Both the position numbers and the translations under genes were made by a program. From the NCBI RefSeq assembly GCF_039939195.1, contig NZ_JBDUUH010000010.1, positions 124,001-188,000 of the forward strand: 64,000 nt of DNA, read 5' to 3'. The notes beneath the pieces are model-generated. The model ran no database searches and was not told where the DNA came from. It worked only from the letters and a program-made list of their open reading frames with translations. Of the stretch, positions 35,762-43,380 are shown in pieces. Every line of letters begins with the position of its first letter. Positions within the stretch are counted from its first letter, which is position 1. This stretch comes from Foliimonas ilicis (GTDB taxonomy: Bacteria > Pseudomonadota > Alphaproteobacteria > Rhizobiales > Rhizobiaceae).

Positions 35762-36445
35762 TCAGGCCGAACCGGCGGACACGTGCAAGACGGTCGCGAG
35801 GTGCTGGCGATAGAGTTCAAGCGCACTGCGATTGTGGTCAGTCATCGCAGCTTCTGCGCGGACCGGATCACCGGATTCGATGGCATCGAGAATTGCGAGG
35901 TGTTCGGCTACGCGTTGCTCGGCGCGCTCGGCGATTTCGGCCAGCATGTAGCGATAGCGGTCCATTGCGAGATAGAGATCGCGCAAGATTGCCTGCACAT
36001 GCTCAAGACCGCTTAACTGTGCGATCTCCATATGAAAATTGAGACCAAGAGAATGAATATCCTCCGGACTGACCAGACCCCGCGGATCAAGTTGAGCGGC
36101 AATAAGCCGGGCACGCCGCGTGTCGATTTCTCCCTTTGCCACGCGTTCCGCGGCGCGCGCCGCTACAAGGCCTTCCAATCTCTGGCGGATCGCCGTCAGC
36201 TCTTCAATTTCGTCGAAGCGCAAAGGCGAAACATAGATCGAGCGATTGCGGCTCTTTGTTACGAGCCGTGCTGTCTCCAGTCTTTGGAGGGCGGAACGCA
36301 GCGGTGTGCGGCTGACGCCAAGGTCGGCGGCAAGCTGCTCTTCCGTTATCCTGCTTCCGGCCGGAAGCTCGCCCGTTACGATCCGGCGCACCAACTGATT
36401 GAACACCCAATCAGGAACGGACGATCTGGTATTTTCTGATGTCAT
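35762..36445 (-). CDS. GntR-family transcriptional regulator, FCD type
   Basis: 227 aa. The winged-helix part is QLVRRIVTGELPAGSRITEEQLAADLGVSRTPLRSALQRLETARLV and the FCD domain carries histidines in GLNFHMEIAQLS. It lies between TctA and the enolase-superfamily gene. The inverted repeat upstream of the TctC gene (39496-39513) is a good candidate for its operator, and the imported acid or a breakdown product the likely effector. Confidence 0.9.
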   Translation of the reverse strand: MTSENTRSSVPDWVFNQLVRRIVTGELPAGSRITEEQLAADLGVSRTPLRSALQRLETARLVTKSRNRSIYVSPLRFDEIEELTAIRQRLEGLVAARAAERVAKGEIDTRRARLIAAQLDPRGLVSPEDIHSLGLNFHMEIAQLSGLEHVQAILRDLYLAMDRYRYMLAEIAERAEQRVAEHLAILDAIESGDPVRAEAAMTDHNRSALELYRQHLATVLHVSAGSA

Positions 36446-36458
36446 CGAACGACTTTCT

Positions 36459-37973
36459 TCAAAGAGGTTTGGGCGCGCCGGGACGCAAGCGATTCAATAC
36501 CAGCTTGTTGAAGAGCGGCAGAAACACAAGTGATGCGGTAGCCAGCAGCAGGAACAGTGCAATTGGCCTTTCGATGAAAATCATCGGATTGCCATCCGAC
36601 GCTATCAGCGCGCGGCGTACGCCCTGTTCGAGAATTGGCCCCAAAACGAGGCCCAGAACTGTAGGCACTGCCGGATATTTAAGCTTTGCGAAAACGAACC
36701 CAAGCACGCCAAATGTCAGCGCAACCCAAATGTCGAAGATGCTGTAATTAATGGAGTAGACGCCATACAGAACGATGCCCGAAACTATGGGAAACAACAC
36801 CGCCATAGGCACGTAGACGATCGTCGCAAGGACAGGGGTCAGCACGATCGTCAGGATGACGAGCATGAGATTCCCGGTATAGAAGGTTCCGATAACCGGC
36901 CAGATGAAGTCGGCATGTTCCTGAAACAGCAGCGGACCTGGCTGCAGCCCGAGCATCAAAAGGCCGCCGAGCATGACCGCCGTGGTGCCGGAACCGGGGA
37001 TGCCCAAGGTGAACAGCGGGATCATCGCGGCATAGGAAGCCGCGTTGTTGGCTGCCTCCGGCGAGGCCACGCCTTCGATCGCTCCCTTCCCGAATTTCTC
37101 CGGCTCCTTTGAAAGCTTCTTGGATGCGGCGTAGGAAAAGATCGTTGCCGCCGTTGCCCCTGCCCCTGGCAGAACACCGATAACAAACCCGATCACCGAG
37201 CCCAGCAAGAGATCCTTCCAACACACGATCATGTCGTAGAGCCGGGGGAACAGAGACCTGAACGTATAGGTCGGGACGAAATTACCTTTTTGCTGGCGTT
37301 CTCCGATGGCTGCAAAAATCTCCCCGAGCCCATAGAGCCCGATCGCGACGACGGAAAATTCGATACCGTCCATCATTGCAAAACTGTCGAAGGTAAAGCG
37401 GGGCGCACCCGTTACCATGTCGAGGCCGATCATTCCCAGCCAAAGGCCGATGGCGAGCGCCGCAAAGCTTTTCCAAACGTCATCACCGCCCAAGACCGTG
37501 GAGAAGGTCAGCGCCATGATCATGAGAGCCGTCATTTCGGCAGGCCCGAATTCCACAGCAAACCGTGCAAACGGTGCAGCAAGTGCCGTGAACATGACAA
37601 TTGCGAACAGACCGCCGACGAACGAGGCAAAGACGCTCATCCCCAATGCTCGGCCGGCCTCTCCCTTGCGCGCCATAGGATATCCGTCGAGCGTCGTCAT
37701 CATGGATGCGCTTTCGCCCGGAATTCCCAGCAGGATCGAGGTGACGGCACCACCATACATCGCGCCGTAATAGACGCCCGCGAGGCCTGCCATCGCGACC
37801 GTAGGTTCGAACTTGATGACGACTGGCAGCAATATAGCTACGGCTGCGGCTGGACCGAGCGCAGGAAGAACACCGACGGCAAGTCCCAGAAGAACGCCGA
37901 TCAATGTCGCCAGCAATGCCTGATAGCTGAGCGCTACAGAAAGACCATGACCGAGAAGAGTTAGAGTTTCCAT
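36459..37973 (-). CDS. Tripartite tricarboxylate transporter large permease (TctA family)
   Basis: 504 aa, the second TctA in this window and clearly diverged from the one at 24877. Family blocks include GVLPALGPAAAVAILLPVV, GIPGESASMMTTLDGYPMARKGEAGRALG, LPGAGATAATIFSYAASKKLSKEPEKFGKGAIEGV and LGIPGSGTTAVMLGGLLMLGLQPGP. It follows TctB by 14 bp. The sodium-coupled channel would import the acid handled by the DapA/RraA/SDR enzymes upstream. Confidence 0.93.
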   Translation of the reverse strand: METLTLLGHGLSVALSYQALLATLIGVLLGLAVGVLPALGPAAAVAILLPVVIKFEPTVAMAGLAGVYYGAMYGGAVTSILLGIPGESASMMTTLDGYPMARKGEAGRALGMSVFASFVGGLFAIVMFTALAAPFARFAVEFGPAEMTALMIMALTFSTVLGGDDVWKSFAALAIGLWLGMIGLDMVTGAPRFTFDSFAMMDGIEFSVVAIGLYGLGEIFAAIGERQQKGNFVPTYTFRSLFPRLYDMIVCWKDLLLGSVIGFVIGVLPGAGATAATIFSYAASKKLSKEPEKFGKGAIEGVASPEAANNAASYAAMIPLFTLGIPGSGTTAVMLGGLLMLGLQPGPLLFQEHADFIWPVIGTFYTGNLMLVILTIVLTPVLATIVYVPMAVLFPIVSGIVLYGVYSINYSIFDIWVALTFGVLGFVFAKLKYPAVPTVLGLVLGPILEQGVRRALIASDGNPMIFIERPIALFLLLATASLVFLPLFNKLVLNRLRPGAPKPL

Positions 37974-37987
37974 ATTTGCAGCTCCAG

Positions 37988-38449
37988 TCAGAAAATACCA
38001 CGGGGCAAAGGAATCCGAAGCGCGTAGTCAAAAAGCAGCCAGGCGAAGAAGGTGAACCCAAAGGCAACGGACAGAAGAACAAGCCAACCTGCCGTCTTGC
38101 GCGGACGCTCGATCACGAAGGCAACCGCGCCCACATAGATCGGGGTAAGCACGAGCATTCCGACATTTTCGACGACAATCAGAAAAACGACTGTCAGCGC
38201 GACGATGGCAGCAACCGGTGCCAGCGGCGCCAGCTCCAGTACATCAGTGGTGGTGCGGTTGCCTCGAATGAACCCGCCAAGAATTCCACCGGAGGAGACG
38301 ACGAGAAGCGCTCCGCTGAGTGCAGGGAAAAAACCTGTTCCGGTCACGGCGGGGCCGAATATTCCGTACTGAATTGCGCGGATGACGATGAACAGGCCGA
38401 AACCAAAGAGCAGGGCGGCGAAGCCGGTCTCCAGACGATTGATACGCAT
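37988..38449 (-). CDS. Tripartite tricarboxylate transporter small membrane protein (TctB family)
   Basis: 153 aa from ATG 38449, preceded by GGAGG. A longer frame starting at the TctC stop is open but would translate through a strong hairpin. It has four hydrophobic stretches, a GTGFFPALSGALL motif after the second and the same size as the other TctB here. Confidence 0.88.
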   Translation of the reverse strand: MRINRLETGFAALLFGFGLFIVIRAIQYGIFGPAVTGTGFFPALSGALLVVSSGGILGGFIRGNRTTTDVLELAPLAPVAAIVALTVVFLIVVENVGMLVLTPIYVGAVAFVIERPRKTAGWLVLLSVAFGFTFFAWLLFDYALRIPLPRGIF

Positions 38450-38470
38450 GATACCTCCAGGGATGCAGAG

Positions 38471-38491
38471 GCGCCGCTCTTGAAGCGGCGC
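38471..38491 (-). promoter_or_regulatory. Intercistronic stem-loop after tctC-type gene
   Basis: GCGCCGCT (38471-38478) and AGCGGCGC (38484-38491) form a perfect 8-bp GC stem with a 5-nt loop. It lies just after the TctC stop (38500) and before the TctB start (38449), and supports the TctB start at 38449. Confidence 0.75.
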
Positions 38492-38499
38492 GCCGTTGC

Positions 38500-39465
38500 T
38501 CATTTGATGGCCTGAACGGTCTTCATGTAGGCTTCATACATGGCACTCTGTTCCGGCATCCGGGCCGCGAATGCAGCACTGTCGAGGAACAGCGGCAGCG
38601 AACCGTTACGTTCGATATAGTCCTTCTTCCAGCCGTCGCTTTCGGCCACTTTTTTCATGATCTCTTCCCAGAAGGCCACCGCTTCCTTTGGAACATCGAG
38701 CGGCATCACCATGCCGCGAAGCTGCGTCACCACGATATCCTGACCAAGCTCGGTGAAAGTAGGAACGTCCGGCAATGTCGGCAGTCTCTCGGCAGAGCTG
38801 ACGGCGATCGCACGCAACGACCCCGCCTGTACCTGACTGAGAACCTCCGACGGATTACCGAACTGGACATCGATGTGCCCGCCCAGAAGCGCGGCAAGCA
38901 CCTCGCCGTCGCCACCAAAGGGCACAGCGCGCACTTCGATGCCAAGGGCATCGCGGAGCTGCGCACCGATAAGGCCCGGATCGGTTACCACGCCCGTCGT
39001 GCCGATCCTGATTGAAGCTGCTTCCTTGATGTCATCGAGCGACTTGAAAGGCGATTCAGCCTTGACCGTCATGACGTAAGGATCTTCGGCAATCGCGGCA
39101 ATCGGCGTGAAATCCTTGTAGCTGACGGGCGACTGACCCAGCAGCGGCGTCGTAAAGAAGCTCGATCCGATCGTGCCAACGAAATACGGATCGCCTTTTC
39201 GCTGCGCGACGAAATTATAGCCGACGGCACCGCCGCCGCCTGGACGATTCTCGACCAGAATTCTGTTCGGCAGAAGATTTTCCTGCTGAATGATGTTCGC
39301 GATTGTCCGCGCGATGATATCGCTGCCGCCGCCCGCCGATCCCTGCACAATCAACGTTACTTCACGCTCAGGATATGGTTGAGCGGCAACCGGCGATGCC
39401 GCCAGTAGAACTGCAATTGGAGCAACAGCACATATGCGGGAAAACCCGCTCGAAAAGATTCCCAT
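38500..39465 (-). CDS. Tripartite tricarboxylate transporter substrate-binding protein (TctC/Bug family)
   Basis: 321 aa from ATG 39465, with GGGAGGAAATC directly before it. A signal peptide (ICAVAPIAVLLAASPVAAQ) leads to the family start YPEREVTLIVQGSAGGGSD. Other marks are ENRPGGGGAVGYNFVAQ and GGHIDVQFGNPSEVLSQV. It is first in the TctCBA-GntR-enolase group and is preceded by a strong inverted repeat, probably the operator. Confidence 0.92.
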   Translation of the reverse strand: MGIFSSGFSRICAVAPIAVLLAASPVAAQPYPEREVTLIVQGSAGGGSDIIARTIANIIQQENLLPNRILVENRPGGGGAVGYNFVAQRKGDPYFVGTIGSSFFTTPLLGQSPVSYKDFTPIAAIAEDPYVMTVKAESPFKSLDDIKEAASIRIGTTGVVTDPGLIGAQLRDALGIEVRAVPFGGDGEVLAALLGGHIDVQFGNPSEVLSQVQAGSLRAIAVSSAERLPTLPDVPTFTELGQDIVVTQLRGMVMPLDVPKEAVAFWEEIMKKVAESDGWKKDYIERNGSLPLFLDSAAFAARMPEQSAMYEAYMKTVQAIK

Positions 39466-39495
39466 GATTTCCTCCCAATCCAATGGATTTGCCAT

Positions 39496-39513
39496 TTGGA
39501 TAATTGTATCCAA
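39496..39513. promoter_or_regulatory. Inverted-repeat operator candidate upstream of tctC-type gene
   Basis: TTGGATA-ATTG-TATCCAA is a perfect 7+7-bp inverted repeat, 31 bp before the TctC start. An extra half-like GTATCCA follows at 39514-39520. This spacing and AT-rich core fit FCD GntR regulators; the one at 35762-36445 is the likely binder. Confidence 0.7.
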
Positions 39514-39653
39514 GTATCCATTGAAGGTTTTTGCAAGCGTTTTTTTCTCGTCGACCTTACTTTTTTGCTGAAATAATTCCGGATTTTGCACACCATGGGC
39601 ATGTGAGCTTTGGCAAAGCGCCAGTGATCCCCCTGAAAGATACCAAATGCAGA

Positions 39654-39679
39654 AAGCCCGGAGTGGGCGCTCCGGGCTT
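39654..39679 (-). terminator. Probable terminator of the dapA-type operon
   Basis: AAGCCCGGAG (39654-39663) and CTCCGGGCTT (39670-39679) form a perfect 10-bp stem with a 6-nt loop, 30 bp after the DapA-family stop. The T-run is short (TTTCT), so termination may be partial and the downstream TctC operon could receive some read-through. Confidence 0.75.
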
Positions 39680-39708
39680 CTATTTAGATGGGCAAGTAGC
39701 AGCTTCGC

Positions 39709-40635
39709 TTAGAGTGCGGCGCGCTTGTCGTGCCTTGCTATACGAGAAAGCAGATAATCGACCTCCGACCTGGCAACAGGTGTGAGCATCCCGGCTGGCT
39801 TGCGCTGAAAATCCGACCTTATCACGCCGCGTCTCAGCAGAACGTGTTTGCGAATCGCAAGCCCTATACCGAGTTGTTGCTCATAACGTATCAGTGGCAG
39901 ATGCGCGTCGAAGAGATCATGAGCCTCGTCTCTCTTTCCGGCTTCAAAAAGCCCGATCAGTTCCACCAGCATATCGGGGAAGCCATAGCCGGTCATGGCA
40001 CCATCGGCCCCCCGCTCCGGCTCGAAATCGAGGAACAGCGCACCATTGCCGCAAAGAATCGAGAACGGCCGCAGTTCGCCCGCTTTCTGCATGGCGCGCA
40101 ACTTCGATACTTTTTCCAATCCCGGCCAGTCCTCATGCTTCAGCATCAGGCAGGAGGGATGATCGGATATGATCTTCGCGATGACACTTGCCGAAATAAC
40201 GACGTTAAGCGTCAGAGGATAATCCTGCAGAACCCACGGCACATCCTCGCCCACCGCCTCCACGGCCTGCGCGAAATAGTTGACGATCTGCTCGTCCGTC
40301 CGCAGCGCCGGCGTCGGTGCAATCATGACACCTGCAGCGCCCATATCCATCGCATCGCGAGCCAGTGACCGCATAGCCGCGAAGCCCGGCGCGGAAACGC
40401 CGACGATGACCGGCACTTTCGCCCGCGAAACGACCTGCCTGATTATGGCTCGCGATTCAGTTGGTTCGAGCTTCGGCGCCTCTCCCATAATTCCAAGGAT
40501 CGTGATGCCGGTACAGCCGCTGTCCTGATAAAAATCAGTCAGCCTGTCTATTGATGGGGAGTCCAGTGAACCGTCCGGCATGAAAGGCGTCGTTGCGATC
40601 GCATAGACACCCTTCGAAGCACTGCTGAATGTCAT
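39709..40635 (-). CDS. Dihydrodipicolinate synthase/KDG aldolase family protein (DapA fold)
   Basis: 308 aa TIM-barrel class I aldolase. The Schiff-base Lys is in CLMLKHEDWPGL and the Tyr in VLQDYPLTLNV; the N-terminus has GVYAIATTPFMPDGSLD. This branch usually cleaves or dehydrates 2-keto-3-deoxy acids rather than making dihydrodipicolinate. The start overlaps the stop of the RraA gene (ATGA). With RraA, an SDR and a TTT transporter it points to breakdown of an imported acid to pyruvate plus an aldehyde. Confidence 0.88.
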   Translation of the reverse strand: MTFSSASKGVYAIATTPFMPDGSLDSPSIDRLTDFYQDSGCTGITILGIMGEAPKLEPTESRAIIRQVVSRAKVPVIVGVSAPGFAAMRSLARDAMDMGAAGVMIAPTPALRTDEQIVNYFAQAVEAVGEDVPWVLQDYPLTLNVVISASVIAKIISDHPSCLMLKHEDWPGLEKVSKLRAMQKAGELRPFSILCGNGALFLDFEPERGADGAMTGYGFPDMLVELIGLFEAGKRDEAHDLFDAHLPLIRYEQQLGIGLAIRKHVLLRRGVIRSDFQRKPAGMLTPVARSEVDYLLSRIARHDKRAAL

Positions 40636-41336
40636 TGAGAGTCCTTCCATGCCTGATAGCGCGCCTTCGTTTCGGCATTCATCGGATAAAGACCCGGCAG
40701 CGGCACGCCACGATCGACCTCTGTCATGATCCACGCTTCCATCCGCTCCTGTTCCGGCGCTTCGGCCAGAACTGAATCGAGAAGCTTAGCCGGGATCAAT
40801 ACAGCGCCATCCTCATCCACCACCACGATGTCGTCCGGGAAAACGGCGACGCCGCCGCAGTCGATCGGCTCTTGCCAACCCACGAAAGTCAGTCCCGCCA
40901 CCGATGGCGGCGCGGCCACGCCATTGCACCAGACATCCATACCGGTGCCAAGCACACCTTCGGCATCGCGTATCACGCCATCCGTAACCAGTGCGGCAAC
41001 GCCCCGCTTGACCATACGTGCGCAGAGTATGTCACCGAAAATCCCGGCATCGCTCACCCCCATGGCGCCGGCGACAGCAATGCAACCTTCCGGCATCGCC
41101 TCGATCGCGGCACGCGTCGAGATAGGCGACGCCCAGCTTTCCGGCGTTGCAAGATCTTCGCGCGCAGGCACAAAACGCAGCGTGAAAGCCTGGCCGACCA
41201 CGCGCCCCTGCCCTGGCTTCAAAGGCTTGGTGCCGCGCAGCCAGACATTGCGCAATCCCTTCTTTAAAAGCACCGTCGTCAGCGTTGCGGTGGAAACGCC
41301 CTTCAGCGTTGAAACGATCTTCGGGTCAAGCGACAT
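40632..41336 (-). CDS. RraA-family protein, possible 4-hydroxy-4-methyl-2-oxoglutarate/4-carboxy-4-hydroxy-2-oxoadipate-type aldolase
   Basis: 234 aa from ATG 41336 (AGAGG upstream). The fold is shared by the RNase E inhibitor RraA and class II pyruvate aldolases. Landmarks: GAMGVSDAGIFGDILCARMVKRG and DGVIRDAEGVLG, which carries the Arg-Asp pair that contacts substrate and metal in the aldolases. The length exceeds RraA of E. coli (about 160 aa) and matches catabolic members. Given its neighbours, aldolase or decarboxylase action on an oxo acid is more likely than RNase control. Confidence 0.82.
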   Translation of the reverse strand: MSLDPKIVSTLKGVSTATLTTVLLKKGLRNVWLRGTKPLKPGQGRVVGQAFTLRFVPAREDLATPESWASPISTRAAIEAMPEGCIAVAGAMGVSDAGIFGDILCARMVKRGVAALVTDGVIRDAEGVLGTGMDVWCNGVAAPPSVAGLTFVGWQEPIDCGGVAVFPDDIVVVDEDGAVLIPAKLLDSVLAEAPEQERMEAWIMTEVDRGVPLPGLYPMNAETKARYQAWKDSQ

Positions 41337-41353
41337 GGAATACCTCTGAATTT

Positions 41354-42139
41354 TCAAATGCTGTTGATAAGCCCGCCATCGATGCGGATGACAGAACCGG
41401 TTATGTAAGAAGCGCGTGGGCTGGCAAGGAAAGTGACAGCGTCGCCATATTCCCTCGGTTCTCCGTAGCGTCCAACAGGAATGGAACCGGTGCTTTCGGC
41501 AGTCACATCGGCTACCGGCCGATTTTCGCGTTTGGCCTTCTGCTCGTCGAGAAAGACAATGCGGCCTGTTGCTATTCGTCCTGGCAGAACGATGTTTGCC
41601 GTGATGCCGTCCCGGCCTATTTCTCTCGAAAGCGTTTTCGACCAGCCGACAAGCGCCAGCCGTAGGCTGTTGGAAATGCCGAGATTGGCGATCGGCGCCA
41701 CCACGCCTGACGATGTCGACGTAATGATGCGCCCCCAGCCGCGCTCGCGCATGCCGGGCAATACGGCATCCGTAACTGCGATGACCGAGCGCACCATGCT
41801 GTCGAAATATTTCGACCAGTCGGCAGGCGATTGCCCGGCTGCTGGAGTAGGCGGCGGGCCACCGGTATTGTTGACCAGCACATCGACCTGGCCGAACTTG
41901 TCTGAAATCGTTGCCAGTCGTTCCTCTATAACGCCAAGGTCCGCAATGTCCCAGGCGAGAGCCGTGGCACGGCCGCCTTCGGAAGATATGGTATCGGCAG
42001 TGGCCTGTGCGGCTTTCTCATCTATATCGGCAGCCACCACCGACGCGCCTTCTGCGGCCAGCGAACGGGCAATTGCGCCGCCCAACCCGCCACCGGCGCC
42101 GAATACGAGCGCCGTCTTTCCGTTCAATTGAAGATCCAC
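41354..42139 (-). CDS. Short-chain dehydrogenase/reductase-like protein, atypical catalytic site
   Basis: 261 aa with a GTG start at 42139, preceded by AGGAGG. The NAD-binding motif is GAGGGLGGAIA and VVAADID follows. Where classical SDRs have Tyr-x-x-x-Lys, the sequence reads I-S-N-S-L-R (GISNSLRLALVGWSK), so the catalytic Tyr and Lys are both missing. Related SDR subgroups with LSN/ISN here exist. The reaction, if any, must use other residues. It is first in the operon with RraA and DapA-family genes. Confidence 0.85.
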   Translation of the reverse strand: MDLQLNGKTALVFGAGGGLGGAIARSLAAEGASVVAADIDEKAAQATADTISSEGGRATALAWDIADLGVIEERLATISDKFGQVDVLVNNTGGPPPTPAAGQSPADWSKYFDSMVRSVIAVTDAVLPGMRERGWGRIITSTSSGVVAPIANLGISNSLRLALVGWSKTLSREIGRDGITANIVLPGRIATGRIVFLDEQKAKRENRPVADVTAESTGSIPVGRYGEPREYGDAVTFLASPRASYITGSVIRIDGGLINSI

Positions 42140-42273
42140 GACTTTCCTCCGTTTTCGGAAGTGAATATGCCGTGACAGGGAGGAAGGGAAAACCTGCCCT
42201 TTCCTCCTTTAAAACAATAGAAAAACTATCGATTGATATTCGAACGCGGAAATTCCGAGCTTCTCGCTGGCGC

Positions 42274-42479
42274 TCAGAACTTCCACGTCAGGTCACCCCT
42301 GACGCCCTGATTGACCGAACCTTTCGCGAGCTGGCACGTATAGGAAAGGCTGGCGCTGATATTGGCAGTCGCGGCGATGCTCAACCCCGCGTCGAGGACG
42401 AATGCATCCTTGGCAAACGGCGCGCCTTCAACGGTGAAAGGAGTGCCACCGGCGAAAGCCAAAGTCGTTTCCGGCGAAA
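42274..42479 (-). pseudogene. C-terminal remnant of an autotransporter beta-barrel
   Basis: The minus strand encodes about 65 residues that look like the end of an autotransporter barrel: SPETTLAFAGGTPF, AFVLDAGLSIAATANISASLSYT, and the terminal GVRGDLTWKF with the final Phe needed by outer-membrane proteins. Nothing upstream continues the gene; instead a different gene remnant begins on the other strand at about 42481. No start codon with a ribosome site is present. It is a truncated, non-functional relic. Confidence 0.75.
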
Positions 42480-42480
42480 C

Positions 42481-42723
42481 GTCACTGACGGTCCTGTCGA
42501 GTTGATGATCGTGGATTACCGGCTTGAAGATAATGTCGTCGGCCCCGAAGCCGTCCGCGACCTGTCACTTTACCTGAAACACTCGGTCCCGGTCATCATC
42601 CTGACCGGCGACACATCCCCCTCACGCCTGAAAGAAGCAGCCGCAAGCGGCTATCGGTTGCTGCATAAGCCAATCGATGGCGACAGGCTGCTGGAAGCGA
42701 TCAACGAGATTTTCAATGGGTGA
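42481..42723 (+). pseudogene. C-terminal remnant of a response-regulator receiver domain (hybrid kinase end)
   Basis: About 80 residues reading VTDGPVELMIVDYRLEDN, then PVIILTGDTSPSRLKEAAASGYRLLHKPIDGDRLL and a stop. These are the last strands of a receiver domain: the phospho-acceptor Asp in IVDYRL, the Thr in LTGD and the Lys in HKPI. The start of the domain and any kinase part are missing, because the frame upstream runs through the autotransporter relic and the SDR gene on the other strand. It is the tail of a lost gene. Confidence 0.72.
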
Positions 42724-42738
42724 CGATCAAGACCGCTA

Positions 42739-43380
42739 TCAGGTTTTCCGCAGCCCAGCTGCCTGCTCGGTCGTCAGCGGGCGAATGTCGCGGCCATGCA
42801 GCATCAGGAAAATACGCGCCGTTTCCTCGAGTTCCTCGGTCGCATATTGCGCTTCGCGCAACGTAGCGCCCGCCACGACGGGTCCGTGATTGGCCAGCAG
42901 CACGGCATGGTTATCCGTAGCCAGCTCCTTCACCGCAAGCGCCAGCTTTTCTTCTCCCGGAGCAAAATAGGGTACGAGCGGGAGCCGCCCGACGCGCATC
43001 ACATAATAGGCCGTCAATGGCGGCAGCACATCGCGTGAGTCCACATCCGACAGAATGCTTACCGCAACCGAATGGGTAGAATGGAGATGCACCACTGCTC
43101 CCGCCGTCTTGCGCTGGCAATACATGCAGGAGTGCAGAAACGCCTCCTTGGTCGGCTTGTCGCCATCCAGGAACACGCCCTCCGCCGTGAAGCGCGAAAG
43201 GCGCTCCGGCAACAGGGAGCCGAGCGAGGCGTTGGTCGGCGTCATCAGCATTGTGCCATCGCTCAGGCGGGCGCTGATATTGCCGGTCGATCCGAAGGTC
43301 AGCCCGCGATCGAAGATGGATTTTCCAACTGCGCAGATTTCATCACGCAATCGCGTCTCTTCGGAGAGGATAGAAGTCAT
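42739..43380 (-). CDS. Class II aldolase/adducin family protein, OtnC-like (3-oxo-tetronate 4-phosphate decarboxylase)
   Basis: 213 aa. Zinc-binding histidines are visible in VVHLHSTHSVAV and LLANHGPVVAG. The start overlaps the stop of the DUF1537 kinase gene (ATGA). In acid-sugar pathways described for four-carbon acids, OtnC decarboxylates the 3-oxo-tetronate 4-phosphate made by OtnK, giving a triose phosphate such as dihydroxyacetone phosphate. The pairing here strongly supports that role, though a related fuculose-phosphate aldolase activity cannot be ruled out by eye. Confidence 0.88.
   Translation of the reverse strand: MTSILSEETRLRDEICAVGKSIFDRGLTFGSTGNISARLSDGTMLMTPTNASLGSLLPERLSRFTAEGVFLDGDKPTKEAFLHSCMYCQRKTAGAVVHLHSTHSVAVSILSDVDSRDVLPPLTAYYVMRVGRLPLVPYFAPGEEKLALAVKELATDNHAVLLANHGPVVAGATLREAQYATEELEETARIFLMLHGRDIRPLTTEQAAGLRKT

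Noticed and set aside
34757..36016. 419-codon plus-strand open frame
   Set aside because: It runs antisense across the enolase-superfamily gene and the GntR gene, both of which have clear motifs.
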